64,000 nucleotides of DNA from Chara braunii (GCA_003427395.1 BFEA01000372.1:10079-74078); one strand, 5' to 3'. Positions 1 through 8,657 are shown, counted from the first letter of the stretch. A program made the numbers and translations. The notes: generated by a model not told the origin, from the letters alone.

Positions 1-79
<79 letters not shown>
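1..79. repeat. (AG)n microsatellite at window start
   Basis: Uninterrupted AG dinucleotide run. A shorter AG-rich tract lies at the matching place in the 3' LTR (17395-17414), so the array probably belongs to the LTR. True length is unknown because the window starts inside it. Confidence 0.97.
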
Positions 80-86
<7 letters not shown>

Positions 87-130
87 CGGTAAGAGCGAAG
101 GAGAGAGAGTTGGGGCAGCCGAAGTTCGCA

Positions 131-727
131 AATAATGTGCTCCTTTCCAACTCAAATACTCGGTCCATCTTCCAGTTGGAATTCGCAAATATTGTGCTCA
201 AGTACCTGGTCATTTCTTTCGGTTGAAGTTCGCGAGTATTTGTTTAAATAACCTGGTCTGATTTTCGTTCTCTCTTAATCGAAGCGCTGTCCGTCCCGAA
301 ATCTGTTCCTTTCGAAGCGCAGTCTGTCCCGAAATATGTTCTTTTCGAACTCAAATACTCGGTCCATCTTTCGGTTGGAGTTCGTAAATATTGTGCTCAA
401 GTACCCGGTCCTTTCTCTCGGTCGAAGTTCGCGAGTATTTTTCTGAATAACCTGGTCTGATTTTCGTTCGCTCTTAATCGAAGCGCTGTCCGTCTCAGAA
501 TCTGTTCCTTTCGAAGAGCAGTCTGTCCCGAAATATGTTCTTTTCGAACTCAAATACTTGGTCCATCTTTCGGTTGGAGTTTGCAAATATTGGGCTCAAG
601 TATCTGGTCCTTTCTTTCGGTTGAAGTTCGCAGGTATTGTTCTAAATAACCTGGTCTGATTTTCGTTCGAAGCGCAGTCCGTCCCGGAATCTGTTCCTTC
701 AGAAGTTTGCTCTTTTGCGAAGCGCAG
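131..727. repeat. 199-bp tandem repeat, three copies, in 5' LTR
   Basis: The string ctcaaatact recurs at 151, 350 and 549, a period of 199. Each unit carries cggtccatct, caagtacc(t/c)ggtc, aataacctggtctgattttcg and gaagcgc(t/a)gtc. Copies differ by substitutions and small indels; the third is the most altered. The same array sits in the 3' LTR from about 17465, so it predates this insertion. Subrepeats in LTRs often lie in the U3 region, but nothing here proves a promoter role. Confidence 0.9.
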
Positions 728-1524
728 TCTGTCCCAAAAAGTGCTCCTTTCGAGGTCAAGTGCCTGGTCCGTGTTTCAGTTGAAGTTCTTTCTGCGTTCT
801 TTTTGGGGTCAAGTGCCCGGAATTTTTTTGGGGCGAAGTTCGCTCCCCTTTGGAGCTTAGCTCCCGGTCCGCTCCCAGCACTTGGTCAGTTTGTCTCCGG
901 AGGAATTTAGCAAGGGGTTTTCGCTGCGGTAGTCTCGCCATTTCCAAACTGAGTACTAGAGCTATTCCTCCTTCGGTAACATCGCTGCAAAAGTTTCCCC
1001 GAGACAGTTTGTTCAGTAAGAGTTAGCTGGAGGCTTTTCGCTGTGTACGTCTTTCCGCTTCGATAGTTCGCTGCCGGGCCTGCGTTCCTGCCAACGGTTC
1101 GCGGCAAAAGCCCCTTATTCTAAACTGCGGGCCAGGTCTGTTTCCCCGTCGAATATACGTTGCAGACTTTCCCTGTTCCGAACGAAATCCCCGGCCTCGT
1201 CTTCAGCTGAGGTTCGCTTCGGGGGGTTCCCATCTTCGAGCTGGATACCAGGCCTAATCCTCAGTAGAGGCTCGTTACAGTCACAAGTGGTTAAATGCTC
1301 GGTTGGGGGCCGTTGAGGGGTGGTCGGGTCAGAGACCCCCAAGGGGTCCGATGCAGCTTCGGGTGAGTGACTAGTGAAAGGAGAGGCCAGGGGCAAAGTC
1401 CCACGGGGAGACGAGGACTGCGCCGCAGAGGAGCCTTCAAGGTCCAGTCGGGGGAAGAGAGAAGGGGGGGCGTTGGGTCGGCTGGGACCGGTAGCCTGTG
1501 GAGGAGGACCCCAGGCCGACAAAG

Positions 1525-1543
1525 TGGCGCCGTTGCCGGGGAT
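1525..1543 (+). other. Primer binding site, tRNA-Asp type
   Basis: TGGCGCCGTTGCCGGGGAT begins 2 nt after the LTR end and starts with TGG, the complement of tRNA 3'-CCA. It matches the complement of the 3' end of plant tRNA-Asp over 19 nt; from there on (gagc) it diverges. Plant Athila-type Ty3 elements use the same primer. The tRNA match is from memory. Confidence 0.85.
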
Positions 1544-2081
1544 GAGCTTTCTCCCATGGCCTCGGCCGGCTCAGGAACTGCGGGGTGAAGGAGAACTGGC
1601 GTGACAGGTAGTGGCGAGGTTTTCTTCGGAGTTTTCGGCATAAAGTTCTTCGGCTTTTCGGCATCGAGTTTCTTATCAGCATCGATTTTTCGGGGTCTAT
1701 CGGCATCGGCATTTCCTTTTTCAACATCTTTTTCTTCGGGTCTTTCTTAGACTACGACTTTCTTCGGGTCTACGCGGCGACCTTCGACGACATTTCCTTT
1801 GACGACATTTGGTTTCTTGAGCGGCATCGGCGTGAGGATTCTATTGGGGCACCTTTGTTTCAGTGTGGGAAGGGGGTGCTGGGCTTGTTTGGGTGCAAGG
1901 GACTTGGGGTGTCAGGAACTCTCGATTTTGTAGGACCGCTCCGGCCCCGCTTGCGACTTCGGCTCTTGTTGCTCCAAGATAATTCAGGTCAATCTTTGCT
2001 GGGGAATGTGACTTTTTAGTGTGTTTATTTATAGAATCCGCTAATTAAGAGGGCGGAACAGTTTTGCTTGTGGGGGTTTGA
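1544..2081 (+). other. Element A leader, degenerate short repeats
   Basis: Untranslated leader between primer site and the first long ORF. From about 1618 to 1830 it consists of degenerate repeats around ttcgg and gcatcg/gacgac, T-rich on the plus strand. No credible gene is seen. It probably holds packaging and dimerisation signals, which cannot be recognised from sequence alone. Confidence 0.6.
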
Positions 2082-2543
2082 ATGAGGGTAAAAAACAACA
2101 AAAGGGGGGGAAGAAGAGTCGTAAAGGAAAATAGTGTGATAGGGTCCGCACACGGGGGAGAGAGAGTGGACGCAAGGGGGAGAGAGGAAAGGGGGGTTCG
2201 AGAGGGTCGGGGATCGTTGTCAATTTGGGATCCTAGGGGGTCGCCAAATATCCTCGACCCACACGGGCTGTGGACGGCACCCGCACGGGGTACAGCTCCC
2301 GCGCCGGAAAGGGTTTCACGGGAGGGGTTTGAGTTTTCGGTTCTCGACCCTCACGGGTTGTGGACGGGGCCCGCTCGAGACACGGCTCCCGAAAGGGAGC
2401 GGAGTTCTCAAGCGGGCGCCGTTCGGGACTTGGGGGTAGTGGTGCTTCGGGTTCTGGGACAAGGGGGCGAGGAGACCTCAACCGCCATCGTGAACAAGGG
2501 GGATAGGGGGCTGCCTCGGGAAGAAGAGGCGAGAGATACGTAG
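2082..2543 (+). CDS. Leader ORF, basic/repetitive protein with amber stop and in-frame extension
   Basis: A 153-aa ORF starting at ATG 2082, not recognised. The N-terminus is basic. The middle holds an imperfect 81-bp duplication giving the peptide LDPHGLWT twice (about residues 58 and 86), each followed by PAR and TAP. It stops at TAG 2541-2543, but the same frame stays open 35 more codons to TGA 2649-2651 with an acidic, aromatic tail (SWVD, DYWDYE), so the TAG may be a mutation or a readthrough stop. A canonical splice donor follows at 2671. It may be the first exon product of the accessory block or only leader sequence; coding status is uncertain. Confidence 0.4.
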   Translation: MRVKNNKRGGRRVVKENSVIGSAHGGERVDARGREERGVREGRGSLSIWDPRGSPNILDPHGLWTAPARGTAPAPERVSREGFEFSVLDPHGLWTGPARDTAPERERSSQAGAVRDLGVVVLRVLGQGGEETSTAIVNKGDRGLPREEEARDT

Positions 2544-2670
2544 GGCGCCTTGGACGAGGGATCGGAGGACGGGTCTTGGGTGGACCGGTGCCTTGCCAAT
2601 TTCTCAGACTCGGACCTAGGGGATTATTGGGACTACGAAAACAAATTTTGAAGGATTCGAGGACTACAAG

Positions 2671-3198
2671 GTACGTATATGTAACTGCTTAACCTGAGAG
2701 ACTCTTCCTACAACTCTGCTTCCCCACCCCTTTTCTTTGAGTACCCCGATCGAATTCTTTGATTCCAAGAGAGAAAAGAGTCGGCTGGTGGCGAAAAGGG
2801 AAGAAGGGAACGAAGTGAGAAGGGTTCACGATGCGAGAAGGAGAATGGGAAGGAGTAGACAGGCTAGCGATCTCTGGTTGATAGGCGGATAAAGTCCTGG
2901 GACCTGGGTAATTCCACGCTCGAGGTGGGCCGAGTAGGGGCGTGCTTCCGGATAGGCTAACTTAGGACTAGGGGTCGGTTCAGTGGGGGACATAGGGCAC
3001 GGGTGTGTGACTGCAGTCCGACTTCGGAAAGGGGGTTGCCACCCTTCTTCGGGGATAACCTGTGTTCGCGGCTAGTCCTTATACTTGGAAGTAGGAGGAC
3101 CTCTCAGCAGGGGAGGACAGGAAGGTAGCCGAGTGAGACGGCGTTCCTTCTCTGATCCATTTGATCCTGCTGGGCTCACATGCACCTTCATCTTGCAG
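2671..3198 (+). other. Putative leader intron
   Basis: A strong donor (ACAAG|GTACGTAT, 2671) and a good acceptor (cttcatcttgcag, ending 3198) enclose 528 bp without a convincing ORF. Splicing would bring the leader close to the first alpha ORF at 3267. Leader introns occur in some plant Ty3 elements. Predicted from consensus only. Confidence 0.35.
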
Positions 3199-3266
3199 GG
3201 TAGGGGTGGTCTCTCGAGTGGCCAAATAGAAAAGGTGACAAAAATATCTTTCTTTGATTAGGGTGA

Positions 3267-3620
3267 ATGCGCCTAGAAGCGGTCCCGGAAGGGATTAGCG
3301 TGAGTAGTTACGGTGGGGTCGACGTGTGGTTCTGTGCCTTCCGTCTGTGGACGGGGGACTTCGACGTCGCCATCTATGTAGAGGAGGGACGAGATCAGGG
3401 GGAGAATTTCCTCCGCGGATGGGAGGAGGCGGTTGACAACTCTCGTATGGAAAGGAGGGAGCTGCGAGGATACGAGTTTAGTTACTTATACTCCTTAGGG
3501 TACCGGACTTATCCTAGGGGCAGTCGGCCTGCGCCAGTGATTTCGAACGCTTACCTCGACGGGTCGGACGGGTGGAGAGTATTGGTCGCGATCATAGAGG
3601 AGTTAGTGGGGCGCCTATGA
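3267..3620 (+). CDS. Alpha1: first of three tandem paralogues, unknown function
   Basis: Intact 117-aa ORF (ATG 3267, TGA 3618-3620). It shares with alpha2 and alpha3 the core G[IV]SV..GG[VI]DVW, LWTGDFD[VI]A[IL]YVEEG.DQG (about residues 32-52), WEEAV, Y.LG.[RQ]T and PAPVI..AYLDGSDGWRVLV near the C-terminus. No signal peptide, membrane segment or known catalytic motif is visible; it looks like a compact globular, possibly beta-rich domain. Its N-terminus (MRLEAVPEG) is shorter than MSLGVL.FEP of the others. Its TGA overlaps the ATG of alpha2 (ATGA, 3617-3620). Conservation among copies supports a real protein. Function unknown. Confidence 0.75.
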   Translation: MRLEAVPEGISVSSYGGVDVWFCAFRLWTGDFDVAIYVEEGRDQGENFLRGWEEAVDNSRMERRELRGYEFSYLYSLGYRTYPRGSRPAPVISNAYLDGSDGWRVLVAIIEELVGRL

Positions 3621-3978
3621 GCTTAGGGGTTTTGGAGTTTGAGCCGGCAGGCATTAGCGTGGGAAGCCATGGGGGTGTAGACGTGTGGTGCTACAACTTT
3701 TACCTGTGGACCGGGGATTTCGATATAGCACTTTATGTAGAAGAAGGGACTGACCAAGGGGAAGCCTTCCTAAATAGTTGGGAAGAAGCGGTTGGCCATG
3801 CTCGGCTAGAGAGGGAGCTTTAGGACACTACGGGATTAGATATTTCTATACGTTGGGGTGCCAAACCTTTCGACGAGGGGAGCAACCTGCCCCTGTGATA
3901 CCGGAGGTATATCTGGATGGGTCGGACGGGTGGAGAGTGTTAGTAGCGATCATAGACGGGATAGTGGAGAACCTATGA
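3617..3978 (+). pseudogene. Alpha2: second paralogue, broken by a 1-nt frameshift
   Basis: Starts at ATG 3617 inside the stop of alpha1 and reads MSLGVLEFEPAGISVG onward, about 80% identical by eye to alpha3 over the first 68 residues. The frame hits TAG at 3821-3823 just after LEREL. Homology continues in another frame (GHYGIRYFYTLG to VENL, TGA 3976-3978), as if one T were missing near 3821. The remainder is intact and ends in an ATGA overlap with alpha3. A sequencing error could also explain the break. Confidence 0.72.
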
Positions 3979-4349
3979 GCCTAGGGGTTTTAGGATTTGA
4001 GCCGGTAGGCATTAGCGTGGGTGATTGTGGGGGAATAGACGTGTGGTGTTACAAGTTCTTCTTGTGGACCGGGGATTGGGACATCGCCCTCTATGTAGAA
4101 GAGGGGACGGATCAAGGAAAAGGCTTTCTTAATAGTTGGGAGGAGGCTGTTGGCCTCGCGCAACTAGAAAAGGAACTTCTGGGGGCCTACGAGACCCGGT
4201 ACTTCTATACACTAGGCTACCGGACCTTCCGACGAGGAGAGCGACCCGCCCCGATCATACCGGAGGCCTATCTCGACGGGTCAGACGGTTGGAAGGTATT
4301 GGTGGGGATCATTAAGAAGGTGGTGGAAAGCCAGGAGGGGCATGGTTAG
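3975..4349 (+). CDS. Alpha3: third paralogue, intact
   Basis: A 124-aa ORF, ATG 3975 overlapping the stop of alpha2 (ATGA), ending at TAG 4347-4349. It carries the full family pattern: GG.DVW, LWTGDWDIALYVEEG, SWEEAV, YFYTLGYRT and AYLDGSDGW. It is the best representative of the family. Its stop lies 8 nt inside beta1 (ATG 4342), continuing the chain of overlaps. No cysteine/histidine metal cluster, nucleotide-binding loop or membrane helix is visible. I do not recognise the fold. Confidence 0.78.
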   Translation: MSLGVLGFEPVGISVGDCGGIDVWCYKFFLWTGDWDIALYVEEGTDQGKGFLNSWEEAVGLAQLEKELLGAYETRYFYTLGYRTFRRGERPAPIIPEAYLDGSDGWKVLVGIIKKVVESQEGHG

Positions 4350-4959
4350 GATTGTAGAAGCAGCAGAAGACGGCAGAGTAAAAATCGAGAAGGCGGATCT
4401 TCTCAAGGAGCGAGAATGCTTTAGTGTCCCCCTGGATCATCGTAGGGAGAAGTACCTAGCGGGGCGTGAGAGAGGGGTGGAACTTTAGAAGGGAGTTTTT
4501 CTGTGGGCGCGGTTCGCCGTGGGCATTTGGGAAGGAGATCAGTGGACCAGGAATAGACCTAGGAACGGGGGAAAGGCCCGACAGGCGGCAGTTCGTGCTG
4601 GGGGCACTGTCTATCTAAGTCGGGAGGCGTGGGTTGAGTCCGTCCCCCACTGGGCATTAGGGTGGTATCGGGCGGACCACTGGGAGTTACGCGCGGGGCC
4701 TATCCTGAGGCGGATCTTCGAGGAGGTGCCCCTTCGGCATAACCTGCCGTTCCGCTTGCGAGTGACTTGCGCTCGGGACGAGGAATACCCTCGTGCCTCG
4801 GGTTGCATCCAGGCTATATTCCCTTCTTACGTCTTCAGGAGGGTGTGTGGAGAGGGAACCGTGTATGAGAAAGTCGTGAGGTCTATAAGGCGGGAGAGAA
4901 GGAGGGGCCTGTTGGTTCTATTCCTATTGTGTGGACAACCCGGTACCGTACGGAGGTAG
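4342..4959 (+). pseudogene. Beta1: first of five tandem paralogues, amber-interrupted
   Basis: ATG 4342 (MVRIVEAAEDG) is in frame through 4959 apart from one TAG at 4486-4488; 48 aa precede it and 156 codons follow. Family landmarks: M[VI][RL] start, a [GA].[FY][VL]W segment just after the TAG (GVFLWA), A..[VIT][VIF][YF][LV] followed by an AW pair (YLSREAW), and the C-terminal motif FPSYVFRR..VVRSIRR..L..L..C (about 4819-4935). A further tail, RIRERISLESERD, can be read in another frame to TGA 5033-5035. Function unknown. Reading on past the TAG is inferred from alignment with the paralogues, not proven. Confidence 0.65.
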
Positions 4960-5073
4960 GGCAGAACGGATCCGAGAGAGGATCTCTCTGGAGTCGGAGC
5001 GCGACCGTGAGAGCGGGCGAGACTACCATTACTGAAGGGTGTTTGGAGTCCGCCAAAAGGTGGGTTAGGATGA

Positions 5074-5645
5074 ATGGTTCTATTTGACAGAAGCATCGGT
5101 AGGTTTGTAGAGTCCCCTCTAGACGAGCGAGGGGTGTGTAACTTGGTTCCGAGCAACGGGGGAATCCCCGACTGGAGAAGGTTAGAAGGAGGGGAGATTA
5201 CAGCCGGAGGAAATTTCGTGTGGGTAGAGTCGGAAGAGGCGGAAAGGAGAACGGCTGAGGTGCATCTCAAAGTGACCGCGATAATCTTTGTCAAGCTGAG
5301 AGCTTGGTCGAAGGTTATAGTACCCCTGGTCTTGGGCCAAGGGGGTGGGCTGGACTTATTAATCGGGGAGGCTAGCGAAGTCAGAAGGAGGTGGATAAAT
5401 AGGGTCCGGAAGGAATTTGGGTTTGTGGTGATAGAGGCGGAGAGGTTCGCTAGGGCAGGTGAACTCCCAAAGGCAAGTTACCCGTGACCACGTGGGTCCC
5501 GGACTTTGTGTCCTCAGGTGCGAACAAGAGAAGGGTGGTAAAACTCCTGGATAGAGGAAGGAGTTTAGGATTACCATTTGGGGCCCTGTGGATACTGTAC
5601 ACACATTGTATCAATCAGGGAATCCCTCCACGAGGGAAACTCTAG
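5074..5645 (+). pseudogene. Beta2: second paralogue, frameshifted
   Basis: ATG 5074 (MVLFDRSIGR) reads 137 aa to TGA 5485-5487. It holds GGEITAGGNFVWV (compare GGVIREGAYVWV in beta3) and AIIFVKLRAW. The conserved C-terminal motif appears in the -1 frame just past the stop: VPDFVSSG, RRVVKLLDRG, ILYTHCINQGIPPRG, ending at TAG 5643-5645, with weaker family-like sequence beyond. A 1-nt indel near 5470-5485 explains this. The tail IPPRG matches VPPEG in beta3, so the full family protein is about 210-240 aa. Confidence 0.62.
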
Positions 5646-5736
5646 GGTATTCTTAGGAGATTAGGGTCTCTGGAAAAATCCGTTGCCCTCTCGCCGAAAA
5701 GATACTGCGAGTGGGTTTTCAAAACGACACCTGTAG

Positions 5737-6463
5737 ATGGTGAGATTTGTGCTCAGCGAAAACGGAGTGGTAGAGGCGATAGAAGCCGGTGACGCGGGAA
5801 AAGTCTTGATCCCAGGGGACCCTCGTGGAACGCCCTACTGGATGAGTGTTGAGAAAGGAGGAGTCATCAGGGAAGGCGCCTACGTGTGGGTTCGAGCTCG
5901 CCGGCTTACCCGGAAAGAATGGGTGCGAAGGGGGGGTCCGCCTGACCTCGGTCGGTTCCTAGAGATTCGGGCTACCATTTTCCTCGACGAGGACACGTAG
6001 GCCGAAATTTGGAGGGGTTTAGTAACCGGCCGGGAGACCCATACGGAGTACCGTGAGTTCGCGAGGCTGGTAGCGAACAATCTGGTACTGGGCGATTACG
6101 AGGAGGGGACCTTCGAGTCGTGGACGCAGGTGTCCTTCGCCGAACTAGGCGAGGTCCCTCGCGCGTTCGAGGTGCTACACGCGGACCTGCCCCAATTTGT
6201 GAGACGCTCTTTCTTACGAGACCCGGAAGAGAGAGTGGTGGCGGTACTCCGCCGCTCAGGAATCCGGAGTACGGACGAGAGGGTTGTTCTGGCCCTACAT
6301 GCGGTGTGTGGACGCTGGGGTTCCCCCTGAGGGAGAACAACCCCGTATATTCGAAAGGTTGAGAGAGTTCGAGGGGATCCGAGCTCACGTCGTTGACGTC
6401 CCGTACGCACACCTCTTCGGGGAAGCGCAGGTGGCTAACCGGCGAGGATACGAAGCTCGATGA
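5737..6463 (+). pseudogene. Beta3: third paralogue, amber and frameshift
   Basis: ATG 5737 (MVRFVLSENG) is open to 6330 in one frame except TAG 5998-6000. The homologous position in beta1 and beta2 is Trp (SREAW, KLRAW), so TGG to TAG is the simplest origin. The C-terminal motif LPQFVRR..PEERVVAVLRR..VVLALHAVC lies at about 6186-6310. After TGA 6328-6330 the family tail (GVPPEGEQPRIFERL to YEAR) is read in the +1 frame to TGA 6461-6463, which overlaps the ATG of beta4. One indel near 6310 accounts for this, or a separate 54-aa ORF from ATG 6299. Confidence 0.66.
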
Positions 6464-7182
6464 TAAGAGGGGTTCTCGGGACTCTTTGGGCCTCAATAGA
6501 GCCTGTGAGAGGGGAAGGGGAGGTTGTCCACGTCTCGTTGCCCAAGGAAAGTCAAAGGGATCCGACGAGGGCCATTCAAAGGGAAGTAGCCGAGATCCGT
6601 CGAGGGAAAGCATTCGTTCGGTTGACAAAGAGCACCGCGGAGGGGCTGGTGATCGGAGAGGCCAAGGTGTTCCTTCCTAAGGAGGGTCTCTTGGAGATAG
6701 TCCGCAATTTGAAGTTGGGGGAGGATCCGCTCTTGGACGCGCGAGCGGTACGGGACCGCCTAGAGAGTCTTGTAGAGGAAGTAAACCCCCAAGAGAGGTA
6801 CCGAAGGATATACCAGGTGACTTACGCGGGTTGGGAAGAGGTGCCCCTGTTTTTCGACAGTGACCCCGTCAGAGTCCCTCGTTTTATCCTTGAGCGAGTT
6901 TACCCCTCAGAAACGGTCAGAAAGGCGGTGGAACGTAGGATCTCGATCCTGAACCAATTTTGGTTCACAAGGTCGGACCTGCACTCCCTACTAACATGGT
7001 GCGTGCAAAGCCCGTACGAGGATAGTTGGTCGTCGTTAGAGGGCCTAGGCTACTCCTTCGGAGGCTGGGGCCAACACGTGAGGGCGTCGACCATCTCTTG
7101 GCGGTACTTGGGGAAGATCTGTGAGGCGGGGTTGGAAGGATTGGACCCCTCGGATCTCATACAAATAGCTATGGTGTGCTGA
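6460..7182 (+). CDS. Beta4: fourth paralogue, intact 240 aa
   Basis: Uninterrupted ORF, ATG 6460 inside the stop of beta3 (ATGA, 6460-6463), ending TGA 7180-7182. N-terminal half: MIRGVLG, V.VSLPKE, GKAFVRL and EAKVFLPKEG. C-terminal half: VPRFILERVYPSETVRKAVE, then SDLHSLLTWC, the same pattern as the other beta members, followed by an aromatic tail (GYSFGGWG, WRYLG). No transmembrane helix, signal peptide or catalytic signature is visible. As the only unbroken member it is the best query for homology or structure searches. Role unknown; an accessory protein of the element's life cycle is a guess. Confidence 0.78.
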   Translation: MIRGVLGTLWASIEPVRGEGEVVHVSLPKESQRDPTRAIQREVAEIRRGKAFVRLTKSTAEGLVIGEAKVFLPKEGLLEIVRNLKLGEDPLLDARAVRDRLESLVEEVNPQERYRRIYQVTYAGWEEVPLFFDSDPVRVPRFILERVYPSETVRKAVERRISILNQFWFTRSDLHSLLTWCVQSPYEDSWSSLEGLGYSFGGWGQHVRASTISWRYLGKICEAGLEGLDPSDLIQIAMVC

Positions 7183-7202
7183 CGAAGGAACTTGAGGCAT
7201 GA

Positions 7203-7391
7203 GTGAGCCCGACACTGGTGGGTCTAGAGAGGGTTAGGGTGGAGCTACATAGAATCTTGACCCTTTGCTGGGAAGAGGAAAGGAGGGCGAGACCGGGGTC
7301 CTTGCGAAAGATCAAGTTGTTAGAGACGGCCGCGATAAAGATACTTGACAATTTAAAAGAGGAACTACTCTCAGGGGGAGGAGAGGCATGA
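7203..7391 (+). CDS. Small ORF s1, helical, unknown
   Basis: About 62 codons, charged and probably alpha-helical (VELHRILTLCWEEERRARPG, LLETAAIKILDNLKEELL). There is no in-frame ATG; an out-of-frame ATG at 7199 suggests a 1-nt indel at the start, otherwise GTG 7203 would be needed. LTLCWE resembles LFTLCWE of beta5, so it may be a degenerate beta fragment. Its TGA (7389-7391) overlaps the ATG of s2 (ATGA). Confidence 0.45.
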   Translation: MSPTLVGLERVRVELHRILTLCWEEERRARPGSLRKIKLLETAAIKILDNLKEELLSGGGEA

Positions 7392-7735
7392 GAGCTACCT
7401 TCACCTCAAACTCGATAATTTGGGAGTTGGAGACAAGGGACGACGACCCTGAGGTCGAGGTAGAAGGAGGAGCGGATTTTGGCCCAGGCATTGGCGAGGA
7501 CCAAGTGGCTCGAGCCGAGAAGAGTTTCCTCGTCGAAGTCTAGCGACTGGCCTTGTGGAAAAGGAGGTCCTGGACCACCTTAGCTAGGTTTTCAATCTTT
7601 AATAGGGAGGCGAGAGGAGTACGGTTCTCTAGAACGTGGAGGGAACCTCGGTCGGAGGTCGAGAGAAGGTTTGAGGAGGACTCTAGGTGGCTTGACGATA
7701 CTCGATCAAGGCGAGGGCTCTCGAGAGAGGTGTGA
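7388..7735 (+). pseudogene. Small ORF s2 with in-frame amber
   Basis: ATG 7388 overlaps the stop of s1. The ORF reads 51 aa (MRATFTSNSIIWELE, acidic middle) to TAG 7541-7543, and the same frame continues to TGA 7733-7735 with a basic, Arg-rich stretch (FSRTWREPRSEVERRFEED). The acidic-then-basic composition and shared frame suggest one protein of about 115 aa interrupted by TAG. Not recognised. Coding is inferred mainly from position in the overlap chain. Confidence 0.42.
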
Positions 7736-7789
7736 GGATTCACTAGTTGAGGCGGCGGAGAGATTAGCTCGGGTAAGGTGAGCCGGCCA

Positions 7790-8647
7790 ATGATTAGATA
7801 CGACAGAGGGAACCCTGTCGGGACCTTGGAAAGGGCTTGGAAGTCGGGATCTAGGTATGGAGTGACCCTTCCCAAGGTTGAGGAAAAAGGGGAGGTTATT
7901 ACGGAGTTCTTCGAAATCTACGGACAGGAAACGCTAGTTCGTTTCTCGATAGTTTCAAGAGAGGGTACCCACACACGAAGGGCATAGATCTTCTTGTCTC
8001 ACGACGATAGACAATTTTTTGCCACGGAGTTAGCAGAAGGAAAGGACCCGCTGGGTATCGCGGAGAGAACCCAAGACCGACTTAGAAAGTTGAGAGGGGG
8101 AATAGCGGGAAGGCGTGAAATAGAGAAGGTTGAATACCGAGGACGGTTAGAAATTTCGCGAGCAGCCCACAGTCGGAACTGGGAAGTCCCTGCTTGGGTC
8201 TACCGTTTGCTCTACCTCGATGACGCAATAGTGAGGAAAGTTCAAATTAGGGGACCGATAATCGAAAAATTCCCCCTAGGAGAAGCGAAAGGGCACGAGT
8301 TGTTCACCCTGTGTTGGGAGTCCCTAGAGCTTACGAACTTTGAGTGGTGGGCTTTGGTCGACAATTTCATCAAGGCCTTGTTCTCGGGACAGGCCGGAGA
8401 AGTAGATAGAGACCTGATTAGGTGGTGCTCGCAGGAAGGGATTAGGGGTGTCTCGGATCTGGAGATTGCCAACCTTGTGCTACCCGCTTACGAAGAGAAA
8501 AAAATGCGTGACCCTTGGTGGACTGTGACTAGTGAGGAATCCGAAGGAGATAGTGAGGAACAAGGATCGAGTGAAGGAGAAAGAGGCTCGGAGGAGAGTA
8601 GCAGGGCAGAAGGCCGAGGGAGTGACTCTAGCGGAGAGAGCGACTAA
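7790..8647 (+). pseudogene. Beta5: fifth paralogue, longest, amber-interrupted
   Basis: ATG 7790 (MIRYDRGNPVG) matches the MIR start of beta4; an upstream in-frame GTG 7778 is less likely. The frame is open to TAA 8645-8647 except TAG 7985-7987, where beta4 has Lys (EAKVFL against RRA*IFL). The C-terminal motif VPAWVYRLLYLDDAIVRKV and HELFTLCWES fits the family; then come WWALVDNF and SDLEIANLVLPAY (compare SDLIQIA in beta4). A Ser/Glu-rich acidic tail of about 45 residues is unique to this copy. It ends 10 nt before the gag ATG at 8658. Confidence 0.68.
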
Positions 8648-8657
8648 GAACTGGTGC

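Larger units (their letters stand above)
1..1522 (+). repeat. 5' LTR of element A (3' portion only)
   Basis: Matches the right end of the 3' LTR (to 18826) almost base for base, with a few small indels, for example a short insertion near 979 and 11 bases near 1440. Similarity stops at gccgacaa (1522 against 18826), 2 nt before the primer site, which places the LTR end. LTRs of this class end in CA, and gaca occurs here. No coding capacity is evident; reading frames here are shadows in repeats. The LTR probably starts about 2.7 kb left of the window. Confidence 0.88.

Noticed and set aside
275-1727. Overlapping frames on both strands in the 5' LTR
   Set aside because: They lie in tandem repeats, are not conserved as proteins and recur in the 3' LTR by duplication only.
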